A DNA stretch of 64,000 bases from NCBI GenBank assembly GCA_001898935.1, contig MKVT01000018.1, positions 47,892 through 111,891 of the forward strand, given 5' to 3'. Below are positions 33,098-41,681 of the stretch, one piece after another. Every line of letters begins with the position of its first letter. The stretch's first letter is position 1. The notes under the pieces were generated by a model that had not been told where the DNA came from, searched no databases, and saw only the letters and a program-made list of their open reading frames with translations. A program made the translations under genes and the position numbers. This DNA is from Paludibacter sp. 47-17 (GTDB lineage: Bacteria; Bacteroidota; Bacteroidia; Bacteroidales; Paludibacteraceae).

Positions 33098-33850
33098 ATG
33101 TTATCGAAGACCAAAATCAGCTTTATCAATGCACTGATGCTGAAAAAATTCAGGGACGAACATCAATGTTTTGTTGCCGAAGGTACCCGGATGATAAGGG
33201 ATCTTCAGCATCACTTTCGATGCAGGATGCTCGTCGCCACCAACGAATGGGTATTGCATCACAACATGCCCGATGCCGCAGAACAAATCGTTACCGATGA
33301 ACGTACGTTTCAAAAAATCAGTACTCAAAAGCAACCACAGGGAGTGCTCGCCGTATTCGAAATCAAGAGCAGTAAGTTCGATCCGGCTATTGCCGGAAAC
33401 GAGTTGGTGTTGATGCTCGACAATGTACAGGATCCGGGCAATCTGGGTACGATCATACGGATTGCCGATTGGTTTGGCATTCACCATGTGGTGTGCTCGG
33501 TCGGTTCGGCCGATGTATACAATCCAAAAACTATTCAGGCAACAATGGGTGCGCTGGCACGGGTCAATGTACATTATAGCCGGCTGGAAACACTATTGAC
33601 CCAATCCAGGGTACCGGTCTTCGGAACATTTCTCGACGGATCGTCGATCTACGATAGCCAGCTCGCCGGACATGGATACATTATCATGGGAAACGAAGGC
33701 AATGGTATCTCGCCGGAAATAGAAAAGCTGGTAACCAGCAAATTACTGATCCCCAGCTTCCCGGCCGGACAGCCGACCTCCGAGTCGTTGAACGTCGGAG
33801 TGGCTACCGCTCTGATATGTGCCGAATTCCGCCGGCGAATGCCTGCTTAA
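33098..33850 (+). CDS. TrmH/SpoU-family RNA 2'-O-methyltransferase
   Basis: A 250-residue SPOUT-knot methyltransferase. The N-terminal substrate-binding domain (about 1-95) has the FVAEGTRMIRDL segment; the catalytic part has motif 1 NVQDPGNLGTIIRIADWFG, motif 2 IIMGNEGNGIS and motif 3 SLNVGVATALICAEFRR, the three SpoU motifs that bind AdoMet and RNA. Ribosomal or transfer RNA ribose methylation is expected; the nucleotide target is not identifiable. It is convergent with the following barrel gene and overlaps its stop by four bases. Confidence 0.9.
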   Translation: MLSKTKISFINALMLKKFRDEHQCFVAEGTRMIRDLQHHFRCRMLVATNEWVLHHNMPDAAEQIVTDERTFQKISTQKQPQGVLAVFEIKSSKFDPAIAGNELVLMLDNVQDPGNLGTIIRIADWFGIHHVVCSVGSADVYNPKTIQATMGALARVNVHYSRLETLLTQSRVPVFGTFLDGSSIYDSQLAGHGYIIMGNEGNGISPEIEKLVTSKLLIPSFPAGQPTSESLNVGVATALICAEFRRRMPA

Positions 33851-36306
33851 TCGTCCATTCCCATATCCATCGAACCCGATTCGTCTCTTCTTTGTTCGCT
33901 CCGTTTGGGTTTCATATTGCCGAAATTATAGGTGGCCGTAACACCGATCATGCGGCCATGGAAATAACTTTCCGATTGCTGGTAAAAACCGGTTCCCCAG
34001 GTAACCGAACTACGGCGGCGCGAGTCGAGCAGGTCACGAACCATCAGGTTGACACTTAAATTGCGATCGAGAAAGGTTTGACGAAGCCCCAGATCGATGG
34101 CGTACGACGACGATTGTTTCCCCTGAGCAATCAACCGGGGAGCCGAATAGTCGGCTGTAATCTGGCCAAAGGTATTTTTCCCGAGAATTATATTACCCAT
34201 CACCCTTCCGCTCCAGGTGAAATTCTCCTGACCCGGAATAGTGGTGACCACCGACGGATTGTACGGATTCGTATAGGTGGAGGCTTCGAGCATATTATAG
34301 TAGAAATTGAGCGACGAAGTGAGATTCAGAATGCGGAAAAGATTATTCTTCACCACCAGCTCAAGACCCGTGCTTTGCGATTGGGTGACATTCATAAATG
34401 TACTTTCCATTGTTTTGCCGTTGATATAACTCACCCCCTGAATCACATCGTCGGTAAAACGATGATACAGAGTGGACGACATCGAATGATTGTCCCAGGT
34501 TTTGAGGTAATTGAATTCGAAAGCCGTGGTATACTCCGGCTTCAGTTCCAGGTTACCGTACGAGATATTGGTGGAATCGGAAAAATCACGGAACGGATTG
34601 ATCTGGCGGCCGCGGGGACGATTCACCCTGCGCGTGATATTCATCTGCAGTTCGTTGTTGTCGGGCAACGAATACGACAAAAACATACTGGGGAACCATT
34701 GCATTTCACCTTTACCTCCAAAATCGGTTTTCACCGGCGTTCCATCGGAAAGTTTGGTGGTGTTCACCGGATTGCGCCAGAAATACTCTCCCCTGAGTCC
34801 CGCCTGAAGCGTCAGTTTATTGAAAGTACTTCCAAATGTCATATATCCGGCGTGAATCTGCTCGCTGTAATCAAATTCATTGAAATACGCATGTAAAGGC
34901 GCATTGGAAAGAAGGTCGATAGCCGACGACGGTCCGAACCTATCTTCAACCGACGATTGCCATCCGGCTTCCAGCCTGGTCTTTTCGGTAAATTTTTTCG
35001 TATAATCGAGCTTGAATTCCCATTCCCGGTTATTCCCGTTCGTGCTTTGCTCTATCTTACTCGAGTCGCTCATCAATCGGTCTTTCTGAAGGTATTCCTC
35101 TACCTCCGAACGCCGATGAGTCGAATAGGTTACGCTCGACATCAGATTGGAACCCAGTTTATCGATATCCCATTTATAGTCGAGCGCCACATTCATCCCG
35201 GGCCGCGTACCCGACTCAGCAGTGAGACGATAATAATCCCGCAGCAAGGTATTATCCTGGAAATTCGTAAGCTTATACCGGATATCGTTGGAACCCGAGC
35301 CGCTACCCAGCATCCCAAAACCCGATATCCCTACCGTATGATTCTCGTGAAAACGATAATTTACACCAGCCCGGGTAAATAACCCGTTGAACGAACGCGT
35401 GCTGCGGCTTTCCTGATCGAGCAAGCTCAGCGTATCGGTCCCGTTGAGATTAAAACGATTGGTCCAACCTCCGCCATTAAAATTCATGGCACGGTAACCA
35501 AGGTTGATATATGCATCGATCAATCCGCTGCTGTAGTTAAAATTCAATCCCGAATTAAATCCGGGAGTCGACCCCAGGTTCCACATCGTTCCGGCCGAAA
35601 CACTGCCGTAGTATCCTGCTTTCCGGTTGCGTTTCATCACCAGATTGATGATACCTGCAGTACCTTCGGGATTGAATTTAGCCGAAGGGTTGGTCATGAT
35701 TTCAATCGACTCGATGCTCTCAGCAGGCATTTGCTGGAGTATCTGCGCCCGGTTCTCGGCTGTAAGTCCCGACGGCTTGCCATTGATCCAGACTTCTACA
35801 CTCGAGTTATTGCGCAACGATACATTACCTTCATTGTCGACATCCACCGAAGGAATATTCTGCAGCACTTCGGTAGCCGAACCTCCCGCCGCAGCAATAT
35901 TCTGATCGACCGAGAACACCTTTTTGTCAATCTCAAATCGCATTTGAGTTCCTTGTCCGATTACCTGAACTTCGGAAAGCGTCTTCGAATCCTCGGTCAG
36001 TTTCACTTTACCGATGTTCAGTTCACGATTATCGACATTGAGCGGAATCGTGAGCGTATTATAGCCCACAAAACTTACTTTGAGTACATATTTTCCGGGA
36101 GGCACATTAGCAAGAAGGAAATTTCCTTTTTCATCGGTAACCACTCCTGTCGTAGGAGGAGCATTCTCGGTTTTCAACAACGCCACATTCACAAAATCGA
36201 TCGGTTTTTGAGTTGTTCCATCCACAATCGTACCTCTGATTGTTTGCAGGGCCATAGCAGGCAAGGTTACCACAAGGAGTAAAACCACGAAAAGAAGGTG
36301 TTTCAT
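33847..36306 (-). CDS. TonB-dependent-receptor-like outer-membrane protein (OMP_b-brl_3 type)
   Basis: An 819-residue protein: signal peptide (about 1-19), a carboxypeptidase-regulatory-like beta-sandwich (about 20-105, GTIVDGTTQKPIDFVNVALL and GKYVLKVSFVGY), a plug domain with VLQNIPSVDVDNEGNVSLRN, and a long C-terminal beta-barrel. It belongs to the outer-membrane beta-barrel group related to SusC/TonB receptors but without a SusD partner nearby, so it is probably not a glycan-uptake pair. The tail (about 795-819) is rich in Arg, Glu, Asp and Met. Substrate unknown. It is followed convergently by the SpoU methyltransferase. Confidence 0.85.
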   Translation of the reverse strand: MKHLLFVVLLLVVTLPAMALQTIRGTIVDGTTQKPIDFVNVALLKTENAPPTTGVVTDEKGNFLLANVPPGKYVLKVSFVGYNTLTIPLNVDNRELNIGKVKLTEDSKTLSEVQVIGQGTQMRFEIDKKVFSVDQNIAAAGGSATEVLQNIPSVDVDNEGNVSLRNNSSVEVWINGKPSGLTAENRAQILQQMPAESIESIEIMTNPSAKFNPEGTAGIINLVMKRNRKAGYYGSVSAGTMWNLGSTPGFNSGLNFNYSSGLIDAYINLGYRAMNFNGGGWTNRFNLNGTDTLSLLDQESRSTRSFNGLFTRAGVNYRFHENHTVGISGFGMLGSGSGSNDIRYKLTNFQDNTLLRDYYRLTAESGTRPGMNVALDYKWDIDKLGSNLMSSVTYSTHRRSEVEEYLQKDRLMSDSSKIEQSTNGNNREWEFKLDYTKKFTEKTRLEAGWQSSVEDRFGPSSAIDLLSNAPLHAYFNEFDYSEQIHAGYMTFGSTFNKLTLQAGLRGEYFWRNPVNTTKLSDGTPVKTDFGGKGEMQWFPSMFLSYSLPDNNELQMNITRRVNRPRGRQINPFRDFSDSTNISYGNLELKPEYTTAFEFNYLKTWDNHSMSSTLYHRFTDDVIQGVSYINGKTMESTFMNVTQSQSTGLELVVKNNLFRILNLTSSLNFYYNMLEASTYTNPYNPSVVTTIPGQENFTWSGRVMGNIILGKNTFGQITADYSAPRLIAQGKQSSSYAIDLGLRQTFLDRNLSVNLMVRDLLDSRRRSSVTWGTGFYQQSESYFHGRMIGVTATYNFGNMKPKRSEQRRDESGSMDMGMDD

Positions 36307-36400
36307 ACAATATTTTATTTTTTCTTTTTTATACCGGGAATATAGACAAGTGGCCGGTAAAAAAGTTTAACCAGCTAATATTAATTAGCGTTAATATAGA

Positions 36401-36425
36401 AAAAGAGGCCTTAACGGCCTCTTTT
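36401..36425 (-). terminator. Terminator of pyk
   Basis: A 10-bp stem AAAAGAGGCC/GGCCTCTTTT with a 5-base loop, five bases after the pyruvate kinase stop; T-rich on both sides, so it can act in either direction. Confidence 0.8.
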
Positions 36426-36429
36426 CAAG

Positions 36430-37875
36430 TTACTCAAAATTGGGGAGTAAGTATTTTTCCCTGGAGCTGAGAATTTTCTCTATCTGATTCACCTCAAGGA
36501 AAGTGGTTCCGTATCCTTCGCCAAAACTACCACTGAGGTAGCAGATCATACTGTCTTTTTCGACCCACCCCATTTTAAGCAGATGCTGTATCGCTTCGAT
36601 GAAGTACTGCTGGGTATTGCCTTTCGACTCCTGGAAAATAGGGATCACTCCGTAGGAAAGCGAGAGTTGCCGGGTGGAGCGCTCGTGATAGCAAATTGCA
36701 AGCACCGGAATCCGGCCGCGGTAAGCAGCCAGGAAGCGTGCCGTACGCCCGCTGTAAGTATCGGTCAGGATGGCCTGGGTCCCGAGCTTGGAACTCGTTT
36801 CAACGGCTGCATTACACAAAAAGGAAGTAAGATCGTTGGTACTGATCTCGATCGGAATATCGTTTTCCGACATTTTGGTTTTCTCTGCTTCTTTGGCAAT
36901 AGTAGCCATGGTACGGACCGCCTCTACCGGGTATTTCCCGTAAGCAGTTTCGCCGCTAAGCATCAAGGCATCGGTACGGTAATAAATTGCATTGGCCACA
37001 TCGGTTACCTCTGCCCGGGTGGGACGAGGATTGTTGATCATCGTGTGTAACATCTGAGTTGCAACGATTACCGGTTTCTTGGCTTTCACGCACTTGCGGA
37101 TCAACCGGCGCTGAATACCGGGTATTTTTTCCTGAGGAACTTCAATACCAAGGTCGCCACGGGCAATCATCACCCCATAGGTATGCTCAAGAATCTCGTC
37201 AATATTATCGACTCCCTCCTGATTCTCGATTTTTGAAATAATTTTAATCGGACTCTTGTGCTCGTCCAGTATGGTCTGAATATCGATCAAATCCTGCTTG
37301 TTACGCACAAACGAATGGGCAATAAAATCGATATCCTGCTCTATCGCGAAAAGAATGTTCTTCTTATCGCGCTCGGTGAGTGAAGGTAAATTGATACGCA
37401 CCCCGGGTACATTGACACTCTTGCGGCTTCCCAGCACACCATCGTTAGATGCCCGGCAATAAAGATAATCGCCGTCTTTATCTTCCACTTTCAATTCAAT
37501 CTCACCATCGTCGAACAAAATATCGTCACCTACATTCAAATCGCGTACAAAATAGGGATAGTTTACGCAGATACACTCATGAGTGGAAATCTGATCCGGA
37601 GCTCCCTTGATTTTGATTTTCTCTCCCGATTTTATCTCGATCTTATCATCGTGTGCAATCGTTGTCCGAACTTCAGGCCCCTTGGTATCCATCAGAATAC
37701 CGATATGCGGACTTACTGCACGTACATTATTTATAATCCTGAGAAATCCTTCTTCCTGAAGGTGAGCCGAATTCATTCGTACCACATTCATTCCTTCGAT
37801 ATAAAGCTGGCGAATAAACTCCACTTCGCATCGCTTATCGCTGATGGTGGCTACAATTTTGGTTTGCTTGGTCAT
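36430..37875 (-). CDS. pyk: Pyruvate kinase
   Basis: A 481-residue glycolytic enzyme converting phosphoenolpyruvate and ADP to pyruvate and ATP. It starts MTKQTKIVATISDKRCEVEF; the active-site blocks include NSAHLQEEG, MDTKGPEVRT, IISKIENQEGVDNIDEI with the catalytic Lys, IARGDLGIEVP (Mg-binding) and KPVIVATQMLHTMI. The N-terminal barrel, B domain and regulatory C domain are all present. It lies 26 bases downstream of aroQ on the same strand, so cotranscription is likely. It feeds pyruvate to the pyruvate formate-lyase encoded later in the window. Confidence 0.96.
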   Translation of the reverse strand: MTKQTKIVATISDKRCEVEFIRQLYIEGMNVVRMNSAHLQEEGFLRIINNVRAVSPHIGILMDTKGPEVRTTIAHDDKIEIKSGEKIKIKGAPDQISTHECICVNYPYFVRDLNVGDDILFDDGEIELKVEDKDGDYLYCRASNDGVLGSRKSVNVPGVRINLPSLTERDKKNILFAIEQDIDFIAHSFVRNKQDLIDIQTILDEHKSPIKIISKIENQEGVDNIDEILEHTYGVMIARGDLGIEVPQEKIPGIQRRLIRKCVKAKKPVIVATQMLHTMINNPRPTRAEVTDVANAIYYRTDALMLSGETAYGKYPVEAVRTMATIAKEAEKTKMSENDIPIEISTNDLTSFLCNAAVETSSKLGTQAILTDTYSGRTARFLAAYRGRIPVLAICYHERSTRQLSLSYGVIPIFQESKGNTQQYFIEAIQHLLKMGWVEKDSMICYLSGSFGEGYGTTFLEVNQIEKILSSREKYLLPNFE

Positions 37876-37901
37876 GTATCAATACTGATTTTGATGTTGT
37901 T

Positions 37902-38321
37902 TTAACTAATAAAAGAGCTGATGGCCAGCCGGTACGAATCTAATCCAAAGCCCGCGATACAACCCCTGCACACCGGCGAAAGCCAGGAGTGGTGGCGGAA
38001 TTCTTCACGACTGAATACATTGGAAATATGCACTTCGACAACCGGCGTCGTAATTGCCCTGATGGCGTCGGCGATAGCGATGGAGGTGTGGGTGTAGGCA
38101 CCGGCATTCAACACGATACCATCAAACGAAAACCCGGTCGCATGAAGCTTATCGATAATAGCTCCTTCCGAATTCGACTGAAAATAAAACAACTCCAGCT
38201 CAGGAAAAACCGACTGTAACTGATGATAATAATCGTCGAAAGATTGATTCCCGTAAACTCCCGGCTCCCTTTTACCCAGTAAATTGAGATTGGGGCCATT
38301 GATAATCTGAATACGCTTCAT
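37902..38321 (-). CDS. aroQ: Type II 3-dehydroquinate dehydratase
   Basis: A 139-residue shikimate-pathway enzyme. Key motifs are PNLNLLGKREPGVYG with the catalytic Tyr and the lid Arg, NAGAYTHTSIAI, and VEVHISNVFSREEFRHHSW with the catalytic His. Length fits the small dodecameric class II family. A TAATTTTG -7 box lies about 23 bases upstream, after the terminator of the preceding operon. Confidence 0.96.
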   Translation of the reverse strand: MKRIQIINGPNLNLLGKREPGVYGNQSFDDYYHQLQSVFPELELFYFQSNSEGAIIDKLHATGFSFDGIVLNAGAYTHTSIAIADAIRAITTPVVEVHISNVFSREEFRHHSWLSPVCRGCIAGFGLDSYRLAISSFIS

Positions 38322-38343
38322 TTGATATCGATATTGTGCGGTG

Positions 38344-38351
38344 CAAAATTA
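38344..38351 (-). promoter_or_regulatory. -7 box of the aroQ-pyk promoter
   Basis: TAATTTTG on the minus strand directly after the terminator at 38360-38391; the -33 region would fall inside that hairpin. Confidence 0.5.
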
Positions 38352-38359
38352 GTAAAAAA

Positions 38360-38391
38360 AACTGAGACAAGAGGTACCTCCTGTCTCAGTT
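38360..38391 (-). terminator. Terminator of the ECF sigma operon
   Basis: Arms 38360-38369 and 38382-38391 (with inner GAGGTACCTC) form a near-perfect stem followed on the minus strand by a run of T's, 26 bases after the LVIVD lipoprotein stop. Confidence 0.85.
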
Positions 38392-38416
38392 GGGTCAGAA
38401 CAACAAATTTTAGGAA

Positions 38417-39715
38417 CTATTCGGCCTTCACAGGCAGAAAACTGAGTTTTTGAATTTGAGTCAGGTCCGAATAATCGTATTGATGGATCCCATCTTCGGC
38501 GATCATCATCAACACCTTGTTGAAAGGAATTACATCATATCCGGCCATTCCTTTATAATGAGCCAGATTCCTGGCCATAATTTTCTGCGGATCAGCAGCA
38601 TCGAAAATCTTCAATCCGTCGTCGCATACAAACAGCACTTTATTATCGATACCCAATCCCTTGGGGTGAGTCATGGAATACGACACGAGTTGTTTGGGCT
38701 GCTTCTTATCCTTCACATCAATAATGATCAACGCATCGGAGGTTTGACCGCAATTGTTTCCCGAATGAATGGTTACATAGGCAATATCGTCTTCAACAAC
38801 CACCGGATCGCAACCGAATACATGCTGGATCGACGACTGGAAAACCGGTTTCAGAGGGTCTTCGACCGAATAAATCAGCATCCCGGTAGGAGTTCCCATA
38901 AACATAAATTCCTGATAACTGAAAATAGTCTCCACGTTCCAGCCCACATAGATGTCCTGCGTAGCTTTCACCGGCTCGGTACCCGACAGGTCGAAAATCT
39001 GCATCTGATTGTGCATCACCGAGTACAGGTATTTCTGATAAATAATAAACCGCGACATGGAACCGTTCACGCTGTTGCCGCCTCCCGACGATGGGGAAGC
39101 CACATCGCTAAACTTCTCGGCCGAAAAGAACATGCCATTGCGTACCCAACCCCAAAAACCGCCATTACTCCAGTAATCTTCAACCGGCTCGGTTCGCTCC
39201 ACTTCTTTCCACCCCACTATAATTTTATTATCCGACTGATATTCCTGACACATCTTGTAGTCGATCCCGGCCGTATTTTCAACTACCGGCAATACATCGG
39301 GAAATGCATTTTTCAACCGGCCCTTAAATACAGGCAACGAAGGATCGGTGACATCGAACCACACCAGATCGATATACGAATCGGCATATAAGATATTGTC
39401 GCGCACCGAAATATCGGCATTGCCCAACAATTCAATATACCCGACCACCTGAGGATCCGACGGATTTTGGTTGTTGATGATATGAATTCCCTTGCCTGGT
39501 TCCGACATATACAGAAATCCGTTATAATAGCTTATCTTACCATAGCCGGTAAGTTCGTGGGGAACGCGACTGACCTTGACCGAATTCCTGAATTCGGCAG
39601 CATCCATCACTACCGGCTCGTTGATCCGGTAAGTTACCGTTTCCGTCATTTTTTCTTCACAAGCCGTAAACAGCAATAGAAAAAATGAAATCAGAGGATA
39701 AAGCTTTGTATTCAT
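38417..39715 (-). CDS. LVIVD-repeat lipoprotein
   Basis: A 432-residue protein with lipobox near Cys19 (FFLLLFTAC). It is built of LVIVD-type beta-propeller blades, visible as repeated segments such as GKGIHIINNQNPSDPQVVGYI, DLVWFDVTDPSLPVFKGRL, QMQIFDLSGTEP and DALIIIDVKDKKQPKQLVSY. It should be anchored at the outer membrane. It is the third gene of a sigma factor / anti-sigma-like / lipoprotein operon (27 bases after the preceding stop), suggesting a surface or periplasmic component of that signalling unit. Ligand unknown. Confidence 0.85.
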   Translation of the reverse strand: MNTKLYPLISFFLLLFTACEEKMTETVTYRINEPVVMDAAEFRNSVKVSRVPHELTGYGKISYYNGFLYMSEPGKGIHIINNQNPSDPQVVGYIELLGNADISVRDNILYADSYIDLVWFDVTDPSLPVFKGRLKNAFPDVLPVVENTAGIDYKMCQEYQSDNKIIVGWKEVERTEPVEDYWSNGGFWGWVRNGMFFSAEKFSDVASPSSGGGNSVNGSMSRFIIYQKYLYSVMHNQMQIFDLSGTEPVKATQDIYVGWNVETIFSYQEFMFMGTPTGMLIYSVEDPLKPVFQSSIQHVFGCDPVVVEDDIAYVTIHSGNNCGQTSDALIIIDVKDKKQPKQLVSYSMTHPKGLGIDNKVLFVCDDGLKIFDAADPQKIMARNLAHYKGMAGYDVIPFNKVLMMIAEDGIHQYDYSDLTQIQKLSFLPVKAE

Positions 39716-39742
39716 ACCTGTAAATAATTATTCATTTCAAAT

Positions 39743-41011
39743 TTAAAACGTAAAACGAAGACCGGCACTCACACCGACCATCAGTGGCATTTCGGTACGT
39801 ATGCTCAAGGGTTGCTGATTATCGAAAAAGTACGACAACTGAGGATCGAAATAAAACATCAGTTTTTTATCAATCCGATACCCGACTCCCAATGCGGTGA
39901 ATACCGACCATTGTTGTCCCTCGATACCTGTCGATGCGGTTGTGGTAAACACAGCATTCCCCCAGTCGCGGTATTCGTGGTACAGCGAGTTCAATCCTTT
40001 TTCAAGCAACACCCCACCCTGCCAATACAATTCCCAACGGGACGAACGTGTTAAGGTGGCGCTCATGGCAACAGGTACGCCCAGGTATTGCAACTGTAAA
40101 TCGGCCGAGTAACCCGACCAGTTGGCGTCGCTTAAATTCGTTTTTAAATAGGTGTATTGCAAACCCGTTTCAAGCGACCATGTATCATCGAACGGAATTC
40201 TTATTTTTATGCCTACCGTAAGTGGTGGAAGATAATCGCGCGATTTAAAGTCGGCAGGCGTAAGGGCAGCGGGTGCGCGCAACGGCCGGTCGGAATAATC
40301 CACAAAACTTTCGTACATGGCATCGTAATGCATACCGTTGACCGACGGATTGGTACCCGTCACCCCCGAACTGATACCGGCGGCCAGTAACGGTTTTCGT
40401 GGTTTAGGATCGGCGATCAGTTCGGTCCAGTCGCCCGTTGGTGCCAATACATCCACTTTTTCTCTTTTTTCGGTGCGGGTTTTCTGCTGTTCTTCCGTCG
40501 CCGATACGGCTGCTTCCGCTGTTACTGGTTGTTGGCTCACGCCTACAGGATCGACGGCAGTTAACGAGGTATTATCAACAGCTATTTCAGTTTCCGGCAC
40601 TGTGCCGGAAAGAACGGCCCGGCGTTTTTCAGTCGGATGCTCTCCGGCCGAAAAAAGGCGATCTGTTGCAGGTACGGCTGCAAGTGGCCGGTGGTGGTCA
40701 ATTGCTTCCGGTACTGTTGTCGGATGTTCTGCTACCTTCGCTATTTCCGGTTGAGGAGTACCGGTCAGGAAATACCAACCCAATGAAATTAATAACGCAA
40801 GCGAGGCGACAGCTGAAACCGAGACCCACCATGCGATCAGTTTACGGGCAACCGGCACAGGTCCGGTTACAGGGCTCCTGCCTGCTCCGGCAGCCATCTT
40901 AGCCTGTATGCCTTCCCATACCGACTCGTCAACCGGCAGACTGTGATTGGCCAGCTTTTTCCTGAAAGCTTCAGCTAATACATCCTGTTCCCAGCTTTTA
41001 TTTTTTTCCAT
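39743..41011 (-). CDS. Anti-sigma-like membrane protein with beta-barrel-like C-terminus
   Basis: A 422-residue protein from the ATG at 41009-41011. Residues 1-50 are soluble and precede one membrane span (about 58-82), the topology of anti-sigma factors; a Pro/Thr/Ala/Val-rich periplasmic linker follows (about 85-210); the last 190 residues have alternating strands (VGIKIRIPFDDTWSLETGLQ, YLGVPVAMSATL, FTALGVGYRI) and a C-terminal Phe, as in PorT/outer-membrane-like barrels. The gene overlaps the sigma factor stop by 14 bases. By position it is the regulator of that sigma factor; no zinc-binding HxxxCxxC motif is present. Confidence 0.75.
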   Translation of the reverse strand: MEKNKSWEQDVLAEAFRKKLANHSLPVDESVWEGIQAKMAAGAGRSPVTGPVPVARKLIAWWVSVSAVASLALLISLGWYFLTGTPQPEIAKVAEHPTTVPEAIDHHRPLAAVPATDRLFSAGEHPTEKRRAVLSGTVPETEIAVDNTSLTAVDPVGVSQQPVTAEAAVSATEEQQKTRTEKREKVDVLAPTGDWTELIADPKPRKPLLAAGISSGVTGTNPSVNGMHYDAMYESFVDYSDRPLRAPAALTPADFKSRDYLPPLTVGIKIRIPFDDTWSLETGLQYTYLKTNLSDANWSGYSADLQLQYLGVPVAMSATLTRSSRWELYWQGGVLLEKGLNSLYHEYRDWGNAVFTTTASTGIEGQQWSVFTALGVGYRIDKKLMFYFDPQLSYFFDNQQPLSIRTEMPLMVGVSAGLRFTF

Positions 41012-41558
41012 TTTTCGATATCCTCTCAATCATTCCCTGTAAAATTTTCCGGGCCCGCATAAATTGCGTCCTCGAAGTAACCTCGTTCACTCCCAGCTCC
41101 TGTGCAATTTCGGCATGCGAATAACCTTCGATAGCATACATGTTAAACACAGTCCGGTAGCCGTCGGACAAACTATTAATCAGCTTCATGAGTTCGTTGG
41201 CCGACAGCTGTTCAACCACCGAAGCCTCATGGCCGGCAACCTGAATCTCCTGATCGTCGATCGAAGCTGCAAATTTCAATGCGTGCTTCTGACGTAAAAA
41301 CTCGAGACAGGTAGTCACAAATACTCTTCTCATCCATCCTTCGAACGAACCTGTGCCGGCATACGAATCAATCTTTGTAAATACCTTCACAAATCCATCC
41401 TGCAACAAGTCTTTCGCGGTGTCCGGATCGGGGGCATACCGGCTGCACACGGCAAACATGGTCGGCACAAAGCGCTCGTAGAGTTCACGTTGCGCCCTAG
41501 CCTCCCCTCGTCTAACTGCAGTAATCAGCTCCTGTTCGTTGTACCGGGTTGTCGACAT
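40998..41558 (-). CDS. ECF-type RNA polymerase sigma factor
   Basis: A 186-residue sigma-70 family factor of the extracytoplasmic-function class. Region 2 (about 25-95) includes PDPDTAKDLLQDGFVKVFTK and WMRRVFVTTCLEFLR; region 4 (about 125-180) includes GYSHAEIAQELGVNEVTSRT, a helix-turn-helix for the -35 element. Regions 1 and 3 are absent as expected. It is the first gene of an operon with the anti-sigma-like and LVIVD genes and probably autoregulated, but its own promoter motif was not resolved. Confidence 0.92.
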   Translation of the reverse strand: MSTTRYNEQELITAVRRGEARAQRELYERFVPTMFAVCSRYAPDPDTAKDLLQDGFVKVFTKIDSYAGTGSFEGWMRRVFVTTCLEFLRQKHALKFAASIDDQEIQVAGHEASVVEQLSANELMKLINSLSDGYRTVFNMYAIEGYSHAEIAQELGVNEVTSRTQFMRARKILQGMIERISKNGKK

Positions 41559-41681
41559 GTGACTCGAAGATGGTAGATGGATTGTTTTCGTTGCAACAGC
41601 CTTGAAAAAAATTTAAATAAAAACGAAACAGCCAGGCAAAACGAATCATTTCACCCGGCTGTAATCTGTACGATCAGTACT

